NCBI GenBank assembly: GCA_965276955.1
Contig: CBDIBP010000019.1
Span: 1 to 64,000, forward strand
Direction: 5' to 3'
Source: JABDEZ01 sp965276955
GTDB lineage: Bacteria > Bacteroidota > Bacteroidia > Chitinophagales > Chitinophagaceae
DNA: 64,000 bases
Shown here: in pieces, positions 9,777 through 18,060 of the stretch
How the letters are laid out: every line of letters begins with the position of its first letter
Numbering within the stretch: the first letter of the stretch is position 1
Made by a program: the position numbers and the translations under genes
The notes under the pieces: generated by a model
Database searches by the model: none
What the model was told of the DNA's origin: nothing
The model's input: the letters and a program-made list of their open reading frames with translations, nothing else

Positions 9777-10634
9777 TTAACCCAGGTATACTTTAAGTGC
9801 ATTACTGTAACGTGCTTTTTGCAAACGCTTGATAGCACGCTCTTTTATCTGGCGTATACGCTCCTTCGTCAGGTCGTACTTCTCACCTATTTCTTCAATG
9901 CTTGGACCGTGGTCGCCTTCCAGCCCAAAATAAGCGGCCAGTATCTCTGCCTCGCGGATGCTCAGCGATTTCAGTATGCGGCGTATCTCATGACGGAGCG
10001 AATCCTTCATTACATCGCCATCAGTATCGCTGCTACCTTCCAGCAGGTCGCCCATGGCCACATCTTCTGCTTCGTGTACAGGTGCATCAAGGGAGGTGTG
10101 ACGGGAGTTGCTGGTGAATATATTGGTGATCTCTGTTTCACTCATATCCAGTATCTCTGCCAGTTCTTCGGTCGATGGTTCGCGTTCGTTCTCCTGCTCA
10201 AAGGATATGAATGCTTTGTTCGCCTTGTTGTAAGTGCCTATCTTGTTTTGTGGCAAACGGACCAAGCGGCCCTGCTCTGCCAAAGCCTGCAATATAGACT
10301 GGCGTATCCACCACACTGCATAAGATATAAATTTAAAACCCTTTGTTTCATCAAAGCGCTGTGCTGCTTTTATCAAACCCAGGTTGCCCTCATTAATAAG
10401 ATCGCTCAGGGAAAGGCCCTGGTGCTGGTATTGCTTGGCCACAGAAACTACGAAACGCAAGTTGGCTTTCACCAATTTCTCAAGCGCACGCTGGTCGCCC
10501 ATGTGTATCTTTTGGGCCAGCGTGGTCTCTTCCTCAGGCGTTATCATAGATATCTTACTTATTTCCTGTAAGTATTTCTCTACGGCCTGGGAGTCACGAT
10601 TCGTGATCTGGGTGGCAATCTTTAACTGCCTCAT
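9777..10634 (-). CDS. rpoD: Primary RNA polymerase sigma factor (RpoD/SigA, Bacteroidota type)
   Basis: Housekeeping sigma factor of 285 residues; Bacteroidota primary sigma factors characteristically lack region 1.1 and are this short. Seen in order: region 1.2 (AVEKYLQEISKISMITPEEE), region 2 (VKANLRFVVSVAKQYQHQG, then the 2.4 stretch YAVWWIRQSI), region 3, and region 4 with the helix-turn-helix EEIGEKYDLTKERIRQIKERA near the C-terminus. The RLVRLPQNK stretch is well conserved among relatives. It stands alone with a long AT-rich upstream region and its own terminator inside the convergent gene. Confidence 0.96.
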   Translation of the reverse strand: MRQLKIATQITNRDSQAVEKYLQEISKISMITPEEETTLAQKIHMGDQRALEKLVKANLRFVVSVAKQYQHQGLSLSDLINEGNLGLIKAAQRFDETKGFKFISYAVWWIRQSILQALAEQGRLVRLPQNKIGTYNKANKAFISFEQENEREPSTEELAEILDMSETEITNIFTSNSRHTSLDAPVHEAEDVAMGDLLEGSSDTDGDVMKDSLRHEIRRILKSLSIREAEILAAYFGLEGDHGPSIEEIGEKYDLTKERIRQIKERAIKRLQKARYSNALKVYLG

Positions 10635-10958
10635 ATGTATTCAATTTTAAAAAACGATAAACAAAAATTCCCTCTCATTATATATAGACGAAAAAATGCA
10701 AAGAAAAGTTTAGATTTTTTCGAAAATTTTATTTATATATACTTTCACAGATCTCGTTCCACAAATCAAAAAAACAGTCACGATATTGTTATAGTCGGGT
10801 TAAAAATGATAATAGTGGCTGTGGTATTGCTTTTCAAGTTTTTAATAATACTATTTTCGCAATTAATAAAATAAATTAACGGAAATGGTGGCGCAAAATT
10901 ATACCAATATGTCAAAAATGCTACCTTTGCGCGGCTAAAACTGCCAACTTTAACATTT
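10635..10958. promoter_or_regulatory. Divergent AT-rich intergenic region with a -7 box
   Basis: 324 bp between the divergent sigma factor and acyl-CoA dehydrogenase genes. It is very AT-rich with long A and T runs and no convincing gene. TACCTTTG at 10922-10929 matches the Bacteroidota -7 consensus TAnnTTTG and lies 30 bp before the dehydrogenase ATG; no properly spaced -33 TTG was found. The rpoD promoter must also lie here but was not resolved. Confidence 0.6.
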
Positions 10959-12137
10959 ATGCAGAAAGATCTGTATCAACACCCCGATTATTTCCTTGTA
11001 GACGAATTGCTTACTGAAGAGCATAAACTGATACGTGACGCTGTTCGCGCCTATGTAAAAAAAGATATTTCCCCTATTATTGAGGAATATGCCCAAAATG
11101 CGAAGTTCCCATCGCAGATAATAAAAGGAATGGGGGAACTGGGTTGTTTCGGCCCCTTCGTGCCGCAGGAATATGGTGGCGCAGGCCTTGACTATATTTC
11201 TTATGGCATCATGATGCAGGAGCTGGAGCGTGGCGATTCAGGTGTGCGCTCTACCGCATCGGTACAAGGGTCGCTGGTCATGTTCCCGATATATAAATTC
11301 GGTAGTGAAGAGCAAAAACATAAATATCTGCCAAAACTGGCAAGCGGCGAATGGATGGGCTGCTTTGGACTTACAGAGCCCGATCACGGGTCTGACCCGG
11401 CAGGTATGTTATCTAACTACAAGGACGCTGGTGACCACGTGATACTTAACGGATCGAAGATGTGGATATCTAACGCTCCTTTCGCACAGATAGCTGTAGT
11501 ATGGGCCAAGGACGAAGCAGGCGAGATACACGGCCTGATAGTAGAACGCGGCATGGAAGGCTTCTCTACACCGGAAACTCACGGTAAGTGGTCGCTGAGG
11601 GCATCTGCTACAGGTGAGCTGGTATTTGACAATGTAAAAGTACCCAAGGAAAATATATTGCCAGGTGTGAAAGGCCTGAAAGGCCCACTAAGCTGCCTGA
11701 GCAGCGCCCGCTATGGTATAGCCTGGGGTGCACTTGGCTGTGCTATGGATTGCTACGATACTGCACTGCGCTACAGCAAGCAGCGTGTACAGTTCGGCAG
11801 GCCGATAGCCGGTTTCCAGCTGACACAGAAAAAACTGGCAGAAATGATAACTGAGATCACGAAAAGCCAATTGCTGAACTGGAGACTGGGCGTGCTGAGA
11901 AATGAAGACCGCGCTACACCAGCACAAATATCTATGGCAAAACGCAATAGCTGCGACATAGCCTTGAAAGTAGCCCGTGAGGCCCGCCAGATATTAGGTG
12001 GCATGGGTATAACAGGCGAGTTCAGCATCATGCGCCATATGATGAACTTGGAATCTGTAGTGACCTATGAAGGCACACACGATATACACCTGCTGATAAC
12101 CGGCATGGATGTGACAGGACTAAATGCTTTTAAATGA
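10959..12137 (+). CDS. gcdH: Acyl-CoA dehydrogenase of the glutaryl-CoA dehydrogenase type
   Basis: FAD flavoprotein of 392 residues. It follows the glutaryl-CoA dehydrogenase subfamily closely: RGDSGVRSTASVQGSLVM near residue 90-107, GCFGLTEPDHGSDP, GKWSLRASATGELVFDNV, SARYGIAWG, and a C-terminal TYEGTHDIHLLITG in which the Glu is the family's catalytic base. This subfamily oxidises and decarboxylates glutaryl-CoA to crotonyl-CoA in lysine and tryptophan breakdown. No other gene of that pathway is nearby, so the substrate is inferred from similarity only. The ATG at 10959 lies 30 bp downstream of a -7 box. Confidence 0.88.
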   Translation: MQKDLYQHPDYFLVDELLTEEHKLIRDAVRAYVKKDISPIIEEYAQNAKFPSQIIKGMGELGCFGPFVPQEYGGAGLDYISYGIMMQELERGDSGVRSTASVQGSLVMFPIYKFGSEEQKHKYLPKLASGEWMGCFGLTEPDHGSDPAGMLSNYKDAGDHVILNGSKMWISNAPFAQIAVVWAKDEAGEIHGLIVERGMEGFSTPETHGKWSLRASATGELVFDNVKVPKENILPGVKGLKGPLSCLSSARYGIAWGALGCAMDCYDTALRYSKQRVQFGRPIAGFQLTQKKLAEMITEITKSQLLNWRLGVLRNEDRATPAQISMAKRNSCDIALKVAREARQILGGMGITGEFSIMRHMMNLESVVTYEGTHDIHLLITGMDVTGLNAFK

Positions 12138-12167
12138 TCAGGTAGAAAGTATAATGTTTAAAGTATA

Positions 12168-12207
12168 AAGCCGGATAATTGTTTTAGGACAATTATCCGG
12201 CTTTTTG
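12168..12207. terminator. Strong intrinsic terminator
   Basis: Perfect 15-bp stem (AAGCCGGATAATTGT / ACAATTATCCGGCTT) with a 6-nt TTTAGG loop, followed by TTT on the plus strand. It closes the acyl-CoA dehydrogenase gene and lies 20 bp from the convergent membrane-protein gene, which it may also serve. Confidence 0.9.
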
Positions 12208-12225
12208 CTTTGTGCATCTATAGAC

Positions 12226-12612
12226 TTATGACTTACGACTCTCTTCTTTATGGGCTTGTAAAAAGCTGAAAATAAGTATTCCGGAACTTATTATAGCTAT
12301 TATGGATAGGATGAGACCTACGCTATATACACCTTTCAGCCCTTCTTTATTGGTGCTCACCTGCATAAGCAGCCACAGAGAAAAAAATAGAGTAATGATG
12401 CCCGACACAAGTGGTGCCAGTTTTTTGTGGTAAATAAGCTGCACCATAAATGCCGTCATTAATAGGAAGGAAGGCATATGGAAACTTTTGGCCCAGAACA
12501 GCATTCGCCCGAACCATATTGCCCCTATGACCATGAAAAAGATACTGGCTGCAAAAACAAGCAACCCATATACTTTGCCATAAGTGCTTTGCAGTGTGCT
12601 AATGATGTTCAT
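12226..12612 (-). CDS. Small four-helix membrane protein of unknown function
   Basis: 128 residues with about four hydrophobic helices (VYGLLVFAASIFFMVIGAIW; FLLMTAFMVQLIY; LVSGIITLFFSLWLLM; VGLILSIIAIISSGILIF) and a charged C-terminal tail ending EESRKS. No catalytic or binding motif was seen and the family is not recognised. It is 19 bp downstream of an NTF2-fold gene on the same strand, so the two may form an operon. Confidence 0.75.
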   Translation of the reverse strand: MNIISTLQSTYGKVYGLLVFAASIFFMVIGAIWFGRMLFWAKSFHMPSFLLMTAFMVQLIYHKKLAPLVSGIITLFFSLWLLMQVSTNKEGLKGVYSVGLILSIIAIISSGILIFSFLQAHKEESRKS

Positions 12613-12631
12613 CCGTTAAAGATATTCAATT

Positions 12632-13066
12632 CTATTTCTGTGTTTTTTGCTGCAGCCATTCGTTCATCCTTTCCTTTTCATTTACTGATACCGAAAGAAT
12701 TATCTTTAACTGGTTGTTCTTAGCCATCCGTAGCACATACTGGTAGTCGCAATTGTACACAAGGTTATTATCGGCATCAAAGTACTGCCAGTTTACCCTG
12801 GTCTTTATTATTTTATCTGTCCATATATCTTTGTTCCATACCGTAGGCCGGGCGTGTACTATACCAAACTGCTTGTAAAAACCAACGCCCTGGTTAAAGA
12901 GACCTTCAAGCTTGCTGGCTTCGTTGAAGGTAGTTGCGTTGTCGTCAGAAAGCAGGGTGCAGGGTATATGGTAATGGTAGGTCATCAGCTTGGTATCGTG
13001 GTTTTCCAGGGCTTGTGCGTAAGCATCGAAAAACATATTTACCTGCTTGTATAGTTGGTCGTTCAT
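12632..13066 (-). CDS. SnoaL/NTF2-like fold protein
   Basis: 144 residues from the ATG at 13066 (MNDQLYKQ); a longer frame from 13108 adds 14 residues with no supporting feature. The pattern of an N-terminal helix with AYAQALENHDTKLMTYHYHIPCTLL, followed by alternating strands (NWQYFDADNNLVYNCDYQYVLRM), fits the cone-shaped NTF2/SnoaL fold. Members range from isomerases to small-ligand binding proteins; no catalytic residues can be assigned. It is probably cytoplasmic and precedes the small membrane protein gene in the same direction. Confidence 0.72.
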   Translation of the reverse strand: MNDQLYKQVNMFFDAYAQALENHDTKLMTYHYHIPCTLLSDDNATTFNEASKLEGLFNQGVGFYKQFGIVHARPTVWNKDIWTDKIIKTRVNWQYFDADNNLVYNCDYQYVLRMAKNNQLKIILSVSVNEKERMNEWLQQKTQK

Positions 13067-13303
13067 TGTCGGGTCGCACTGTTTATATCGGGGTGGCGAA
13101 AGTACCACTTTATGAAGAGTTATAAATGGGCGGGGTAAAATTATTGTTGCGTTATAGATCTTGGTTTATGGTTCCTAAGCGCTGGATAGTTCTTATTGCA
13201 TGGTGTCCATGTATTTATTAAATGCATTTTTTAGTATGTTATATTTTATGAACAACAATTTCGGTATGATTTTGTTATTATAAAATATTACAAGCTTATC
13301 AAT

Positions 13304-14005
13304 ATGGATAATTTCGATAGATTATATACGGTGGCTATATTTAAAGAGTTGCGGTACGATACACTTAAAGATTTCAATGATATAGTAAAGCTGGCCGCTG
13401 AGATATGTGATGCTCCTATAGCATTGATAACATTGCTGGATGAAGAAAATAATAACTTTATAGCCAAGGTGGGAGTAGATATGGATAGATCGCCAGCTAA
13501 CATCTCATTTTGTCAATACACAATACAACAGGATGATGCAATGGTGGTAAATGATACCTTGCTGGATGAGCGCTTCGTAGATAACCCTACAGTTGCCGCA
13601 GGCATCCGTTTCTATGCGGGTTCCGCATTGCAGGCTAACAATGGCTGTAAGATAGGCAGCCTATGCGTGATGGATGTAAAACCAAAGACACTTACCCCGC
13701 TGCAGGAAAGAACGTTGGAATTACTTTCCCGCCATGCTACTAATCTTATGGAGATGCAATTGAGCCATAAGATATTGATGGATAATCAGGCTGATCTGGA
13801 ACGCCAAAACCACACCTTGAATAATATTGCCCATGTGCATTCGCACGAGTTCCGCCGGCCCATAGCCTCATTACTGGGCCTTATGAACATAATTGTTGAG
13901 GAAGATTACCATGCCAGTAAAGAATACCTGCAGCTGATGCAGGAAGCAGTGAAAGAAATGGATGAAAAGATACACAAGGTAGTGGAATACACGAGGGTGA
14001 TATAA
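13304..14005 (+). CDS. GAF-HisKA protein lacking the kinase ATPase domain
   Basis: A cytoplasmic protein of 233 residues. Residues about 20-155 form a GAF domain (AAEICDAPIALITLLDE, IGSLCVMDVKPKTLTPLQ). It is followed by a histidine-kinase dimerisation helix with the phospho-acceptor box HVHSHEFRRPIASLLGL (His181) and a second helix to the stop at 233. The HATPase_c catalytic domain that normally follows is absent, and the next 90 bp do not code for one. It may be a phosphotransfer partner or a regulator that dimerises with a full kinase, or a truncated kinase. The ATG at 13304 is the natural start after an AT-rich leader. Confidence 0.85.
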   Translation: MDNFDRLYTVAIFKELRYDTLKDFNDIVKLAAEICDAPIALITLLDEENNNFIAKVGVDMDRSPANISFCQYTIQQDDAMVVNDTLLDERFVDNPTVAAGIRFYAGSALQANNGCKIGSLCVMDVKPKTLTPLQERTLELLSRHATNLMEMQLSHKILMDNQADLERQNHTLNNIAHVHSHEFRRPIASLLGLMNIIVEEDYHASKEYLQLMQEAVKEMDEKIHKVVEYTRVI

Positions 14006-14095
14006 CACCTATAGCTGAATAAAGGAGCCGTTTTTAGAAAATATTACCACCTTCATGTTTTCAATTCCTTACTTTTATGAAAATAAAAAAGGTCA

Positions 14096-14713
14096 ATGAA
14101 AACATTCATCGCTGCACTTGCACTTGCTACCTTAGCTTTTAACTTTCCGGGCCGCGCCCAAACCCATAAAGTGACCCAGCTGCAAATAGGCGAGACCTTG
14201 CCTATGCCAGACTTTACCATGCCCAGCGCTACCAACGGTAAGACAATTACTTTAGGTACTGCAGCTACCCCCAAAGGCATCATCGTAATGTTCAGTTGCA
14301 ATACTTGTCCTTATGTGATAAAGAGCCAGGCGCGCACTAAGGAAATAATGAAGTATGCCGCAGAGAAAGGAGTAGGTATGGTCATCGTCAATTCTAACGA
14401 GGCACAGAGCAATGATGTAGACTCTTACGATGCAATGAAGGCCTATGCTAAAAAACAAGGCTATAGTGTGCCTTACGTTATGGACGTACATGCACAACTT
14501 GCCGATCTGTTTGGTGCTACGCATACTCCTGAGGTGTTCTTGTTCGATGGTAATAAAAAACTGGTTTACCGCGGCGCTATGGAAGATAACCCAAGCGACC
14601 CATCTGCAAGCACAAAAATGTTTCTGAAAGAGGCCATCAACAATATGCTGGCGCAAAAGACCATAGATCCTGATAAGACCAAATCTATAGGTTGCAGCAT
14701 TAAGCGCAGTTAG
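14096..14713 (+). CDS. Exported thioredoxin/AhpC-TSA-fold redox protein
   Basis: 205 residues with a Sec signal peptide ending near GRAQ, placing it in the periplasm. The mature part has the redoxin fold: GIIVMFSCNTCPYV around residues 61-74 carries a C-x-x-C pair at the thioredoxin active-site position, THTPEVFLFDGNKKLVYRG supplies the conserved cis-Pro region, and the C-terminus adds a further Cys in SIGCSIKR. Family members reduce disulfides or peroxides, or act in c-type cytochrome maturation; which applies here is unclear. It begins a run of plus-strand genes leading to miaE. Confidence 0.87.
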   Translation: MKTFIAALALATLAFNFPGRAQTHKVTQLQIGETLPMPDFTMPSATNGKTITLGTAATPKGIIVMFSCNTCPYVIKSQARTKEIMKYAAEKGVGMVIVNSNEAQSNDVDSYDAMKAYAKKQGYSVPYVMDVHAQLADLFGATHTPEVFLFDGNKKLVYRGAMEDNPSDPSASTKMFLKEAINNMLAQKTIDPDKTKSIGCSIKRS

Positions 14714-14739
14714 TATCGGTCACCGCAAAACGTTGTTGT

Positions 14740-14910
14740 ATGTCGGCTGAGAAGAAAGATACATCCCCTAAAGTATTGATACAGGAGACCGAGTTAGAGC
14801 GGCTGAAGAGGAATATGTATATGTCCGATAAGGAAAAACTGCAAGCTTTTACCAGAATGCTGCGTAACAATGCACTGCTGAAAAAAGCTAAAATAACCCA
14901 TAAGCCCTGA
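14740..14910 (+). CDS. Small charged helical protein, unknown function
   Basis: An open frame of 56 codons in a 257-bp space between the thioredoxin-fold gene and miaE. It reads MSAEKKDTSP, then a mostly helical Lys/Glu/Leu-rich stretch (ETELERLKRNMYMSD, LQAFTRMLRNNALLKKA), ending ITHKP. Codon use matches the neighbours, and the start lies 26 bp after the previous stop, as expected for an operon member. Two internal ATGs exist. It has no signal or membrane segment and matches no family I recognise. It could be chance, but the clean helical composition favours a real small protein. Confidence 0.5.
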   Translation: MSAEKKDTSPKVLIQETELERLKRNMYMSDKEKLQAFTRMLRNNALLKKAKITHKP

Positions 14911-14970
14911 TATGGACGTACTGGGTGCGTAATGGCGTTGAAATTTAAAAGAAATACGAGATAACGCTTA

Positions 14971-15567
14971 ATGAGTACAGCTGAAAATACTATTCTTGGC
15001 CTTAAACTACCCACCGACCCCCGCTGGGTAAACCTCGCGGCCATAAGCCTGGAAGACATACTTACCGACCATGCCTTTTGTGAGCAGAAGGCAGCCACCC
15101 AATTCATATCACTGATACAGAAGTTTCCGGAGAAGACCGAGCTGGTAAATACCCTGGCTCCTATAATAACAGAAGAATGGGGGCATTTCCGTATGGTGTG
15201 GGCGGAGATGAAAAAACGCGGCTACACCTTGGGCCGCCAGCGCAAGGACGAGTATGTGAACCTGCTGCTGCAATACATGCCTACCGACTACGATACCCGG
15301 TTGCTGAACCGCCTGATGGTATGCGCCCTTATAGAGGCGCGCAGCTGCGAACGTTTCAGGCTGCTGAGCGAGAACCTGGAAGATGAAGCATTGCGCGCTT
15401 TCTACTACAAATTCATGGTGTCAGAGGCGGGCCATTACCGCTGCTTTATAGAACTGGCAGAGATATACTACCCGGTAGACACCGTGCGGGCCACCTGGCA
15501 AGATTGGCTGCGCATAGAGGAGAAAATACTCGGTGAATTAGTAGTAAGAGGGGATAGGGTGCACTAG
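14971..15567 (+). CDS. miaE: tRNA 2-methylthio-N6-isopentenyl-adenosine-37 hydroxylase
   Basis: Diiron monooxygenase that hydroxylates the isopentenyl group of ms2i6A at tRNA position 37. The 198 residues match the family. The two iron-binding helix pairs are visible: Glu38 in AFCEQKAA, Glu69/His72 in EEWGH, Glu122 in IEARSCERF, and Glu152/His155 in SEAGHY. The ATG at 14971 is 60 bp after the small protein gene. A MiaB/MiaA substrate supply is presumed elsewhere in the genome. Confidence 0.92.
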   Translation: MSTAENTILGLKLPTDPRWVNLAAISLEDILTDHAFCEQKAATQFISLIQKFPEKTELVNTLAPIITEEWGHFRMVWAEMKKRGYTLGRQRKDEYVNLLLQYMPTDYDTRLLNRLMVCALIEARSCERFRLLSENLEDEALRAFYYKFMVSEAGHYRCFIELAEIYYPVDTVRATWQDWLRIEEKILGELVVRGDRVH

Positions 15568-15611
15568 TGTAGAGAAACGCCCAAATTACCTTTTGTCATT
15601 TTTCTTATCAT

Positions 15612-15653
15612 TTGTCAATATTATTGACATTAATTGCTACCTTAGTGTAGCAA
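15612..15653 (+). promoter_or_regulatory. Two dyads overlapping the polymerase promoter (operator-like)
   Basis: TGTCAATA-T-TATTGACA at 15613-15629 is a perfect 8-bp inverted repeat with a 1-nt centre. It overlaps a TTG (15612-15614) that could serve as -33, and it contains a second one. TTGCTAC-CTTAGT-GTAGCAA at 15634-15653 is a perfect 7-bp dyad that contains a -7-like TACCTTAG (15638-15645) and ends 1 bp before the polymerase ATG. Dyads on promoter elements suggest repression, perhaps damage-induced; no LexA-type consensus for this phylum is known to me that would prove it. Confidence 0.55.
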
Positions 15654-15654
15654 T

Positions 15655-16968
15655 ATGCAATACACGCAAAATTCCATAGCACAAAAAGATACGCTTGTCA
15701 TGTATGTTGACATGAACAGCTACTTTGCAAGTTGTGAACAGCAACTTAGAGAAGAGCTGCGCGGCGTGCCTATTGGGGTCATTCCTCATCCAAGCCCTAT
15801 GGCTTGTGTTATTGCGCCTTCTGCCGAAGCCAAGAAGTTTGGTGTTAAAACAGGGATGCGGCTGAATGATTGCCAACAACTTTGTCCGCAAATAATACCT
15901 GTGGTGGCCCGGCCATTCCATTATCGCCGCATGCACATCCGCATCATGGATATATTGCAAAAATATTGCGATGATGTGCTGGCCAAAAGCATAGATGAGG
16001 CGGTAGTGAACCTCACCAGTTATCGGCTGGTGTATAAAGATGTGCTGGCGCTGGGCCGGCAGATAAAGGCCGATATAGCAGCAGATAAACACATCGACTA
16101 CCTGAAGTGCTCTATTGGTATAGCTCCCAATTCTTTTTTGGCAAAAGTGGCCACAGAGCTGCAAAAGCGAGATGGCTTGATGCAAATAACTCCTGAAAAT
16201 ATAGATGAAAATTTAGCTGGCATGAAGCTTACTGACCTGCCAGGCATAGCGGGCCGCAACGAAAGGCGGCTGCAAATGATAGGTATTAAAAACCCGTTGC
16301 AAATGCGACATGCATCGCCTTCGCTGCTGCGCAAGGCCTTTGGTGGGGTAGTGGGTAATTACTGGCATGCCCGGCTCAACTTTGGCGAGGTAGACCTGTA
16401 TAGCAACAATTTCCGCACTATGAGCGCTACCCGCACTATAAGCCGTCAGCAGCGCGAATCGCGGCAGGCGCTGGATAGCATGCTCATATCCCTGTGCACC
16501 AAGCTGGAGCAGCGCATGGTGAAGCAGAATGTGTTTTGTGGCGAGGCGTCGTTCTTCATCCGTTATAACAACAATACGGGTTGGGATACCAGTATTCGCT
16601 TTGTGCAGCCTGTGCAGGATGCTATGGAGCTGCGCAACTATATACTGCAGAAAGTGGCCCAGGTGGAAGCGGAACGAAATATAAATACCATATTTAGCGA
16701 TAAGGTGGTGCAGATGGGTGTAGGCATCCAAAAGTTCAGCAGCGATATGTGCGTGCAGTACAGCCTCTTCGATAACCGTATACGGCAGGATGTGCTGCGC
16801 AAAGCAGTGTACAACATCAAGGATACTTATGGCAAGAATATCATCCGTAAGGCATCAGAACTATTTGAACCAAAGGTGATGCGCGATGCTATAGGCTTTG
16901 GTTCCATAAAGGACATGTACGCTAACAATTTTAATCAGTATGCTGTAGAGGCAGAAGATGAAGAGTAG
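15655..16968 (+). CDS. Y-family (UmuC/DinB-type) translesion DNA polymerase
   Basis: 437-residue error-prone polymerase expected to copy past DNA lesions. The metal-binding motif VDMNSYFASCEQ (Asp19) and the second catalytic motif KSIDEAVV (Asp114, Glu115) are intact. Helix-hairpin-helix DNA-binding pattern LPGIAGRNERRLQMIG follows near residue 198, and a little-finger region occupies the last 200 residues. The start immediately after the second dyad is the only good one. The radical SAM gene follows 18 bp later, so the two form an operon. Confidence 0.92.
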   Translation: MQYTQNSIAQKDTLVMYVDMNSYFASCEQQLREELRGVPIGVIPHPSPMACVIAPSAEAKKFGVKTGMRLNDCQQLCPQIIPVVARPFHYRRMHIRIMDILQKYCDDVLAKSIDEAVVNLTSYRLVYKDVLALGRQIKADIAADKHIDYLKCSIGIAPNSFLAKVATELQKRDGLMQITPENIDENLAGMKLTDLPGIAGRNERRLQMIGIKNPLQMRHASPSLLRKAFGGVVGNYWHARLNFGEVDLYSNNFRTMSATRTISRQQRESRQALDSMLISLCTKLEQRMVKQNVFCGEASFFIRYNNNTGWDTSIRFVQPVQDAMELRNYILQKVAQVEAERNINTIFSDKVVQMGVGIQKFSSDMCVQYSLFDNRIRQDVLRKAVYNIKDTYGKNIIRKASELFEPKVMRDAIGFGSIKDMYANNFNQYAVEAEDEE

Positions 16969-16986
16969 AAAGTAAAACTTTAAGAC

Positions 16987-18060
16987 ATGATCAATCAACA
17001 GGCAAACGATAGGTATGAGTATGGCAGGGGTGCCCAGTTCAACCCTAAGAACCGGTTCTTAAAAGGAGCTTATGTGCAGGAGCACGTAGAGGGCATAGAC
17101 GACTGGGAGCAGGAAGAACGCAAGACCGAATATATACTGGATGATAGTCGCACGCTGGTGAACGAGGTGAAAAGCCCCGATGTGGGCATGATGTACAGTG
17201 CTAATCCCTACCAGGGCTGCGAGCATGGGTGCATATACTGCTACGCCCGGAACAGCCACGAGTACTGGGGCTACAGCGCTGGTGTAGATTTTGAAAGCCG
17301 CATAGTAGTGAAGAAGAACGCACCGGCACTGCTGCGCAAATTCTTTGAGAATAAGAACTGGCAGCCTCAGCCTATATCGCTATCCGGCAATACCGATTGC
17401 TACCAGCCTATAGAGCGCAAAATGAAGATAACCCGGCACCTGCTGGAGATATGCCTGGACTTCAGGAACCCGGTAGGCATACTTTCTAAGAATGCGCTGG
17501 TACTGCGCGACTTGGATATACTGCAGGAGCTGGCAAAGCTGAACCTGGTAAGGGTATTCTCTTCCATCACATCGCTGGACGAGGACCTGAGGCGGAAAAT
17601 GGAGCCACGTACCGCATCGTACAAGTCTCGGCTGAAGGTGGTAAGGACGTTAGCTGAAAAGGGAATACCTACAGGCATCATGAATGCTCCGCTGATACCC
17701 GGCCTGAACGACAACCACATGCACGATGTGCTGAAAGCAGCCTCGGAAGCGGGCGCCAAGTGGGCAGGCTATACAGTGGTGCGGCTAAATGGCGCTATTG
17801 GTGGCATATTTCACGATTGGCTGCACAAGGCTTTTCCTGATAGGGCAGAAAAGGTATGGAACCTGATATGCGCCTGCCATGATGGTAATGTGAATGACAG
17901 CCGTTGGGGCAACCGGATAGTAGGCGATGGTAAATTTGCAGAATTGATAAAGACACAGTTCGACCTGTATTGCCGCAAGTATCACCTGAACGAAACCCAA
18001 ATGGACTGGAACCTCACCTCCTTCCGTAGGATAAGGAATGGGCAGCTACCGTTGTTTTAG
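16987..18060 (+). CDS. PA0069-family radical SAM protein (spore-photoproduct-lyase-like)
   Basis: 357 residues with the radical SAM cluster motif C-x3-C-x2-C at Cys78, Cys82 and Cys85 (GCEHGCIYCYAR). The surrounding NPYQGCEHGCIYCYAR and the later GIMNAPLIPGLND and GAKWAGYTVVRLNG are hallmarks of the PA0069/Rv2578c group, whose closest characterised relative is spore photoproduct lyase. Biochemical role unknown; a DNA-repair function would suit its place 18 bp downstream of a translesion polymerase (inference). Its TAG stop abuts the stop of the convergent gene with no gap. Confidence 0.9.
   Translation: MINQQANDRYEYGRGAQFNPKNRFLKGAYVQEHVEGIDDWEQEERKTEYILDDSRTLVNEVKSPDVGMMYSANPYQGCEHGCIYCYARNSHEYWGYSAGVDFESRIVVKKNAPALLRKFFENKNWQPQPISLSGNTDCYQPIERKMKITRHLLEICLDFRNPVGILSKNALVLRDLDILQELAKLNLVRVFSSITSLDEDLRRKMEPRTASYKSRLKVVRTLAEKGIPTGIMNAPLIPGLNDNHMHDVLKAASEAGAKWAGYTVVRLNGAIGGIFHDWLHKAFPDRAEKVWNLICACHDGNVNDSRWGNRIVGDGKFAELIKTQFDLYCRKYHLNETQMDWNLTSFRRIRNGQLPLF

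Noticed and set aside
10635..10874. 79-codon plus-strand frame upstream of the acyl-CoA dehydrogenase
   Set aside because: Low-complexity AT-rich promoter DNA giving Ile/Phe/Lys runs.
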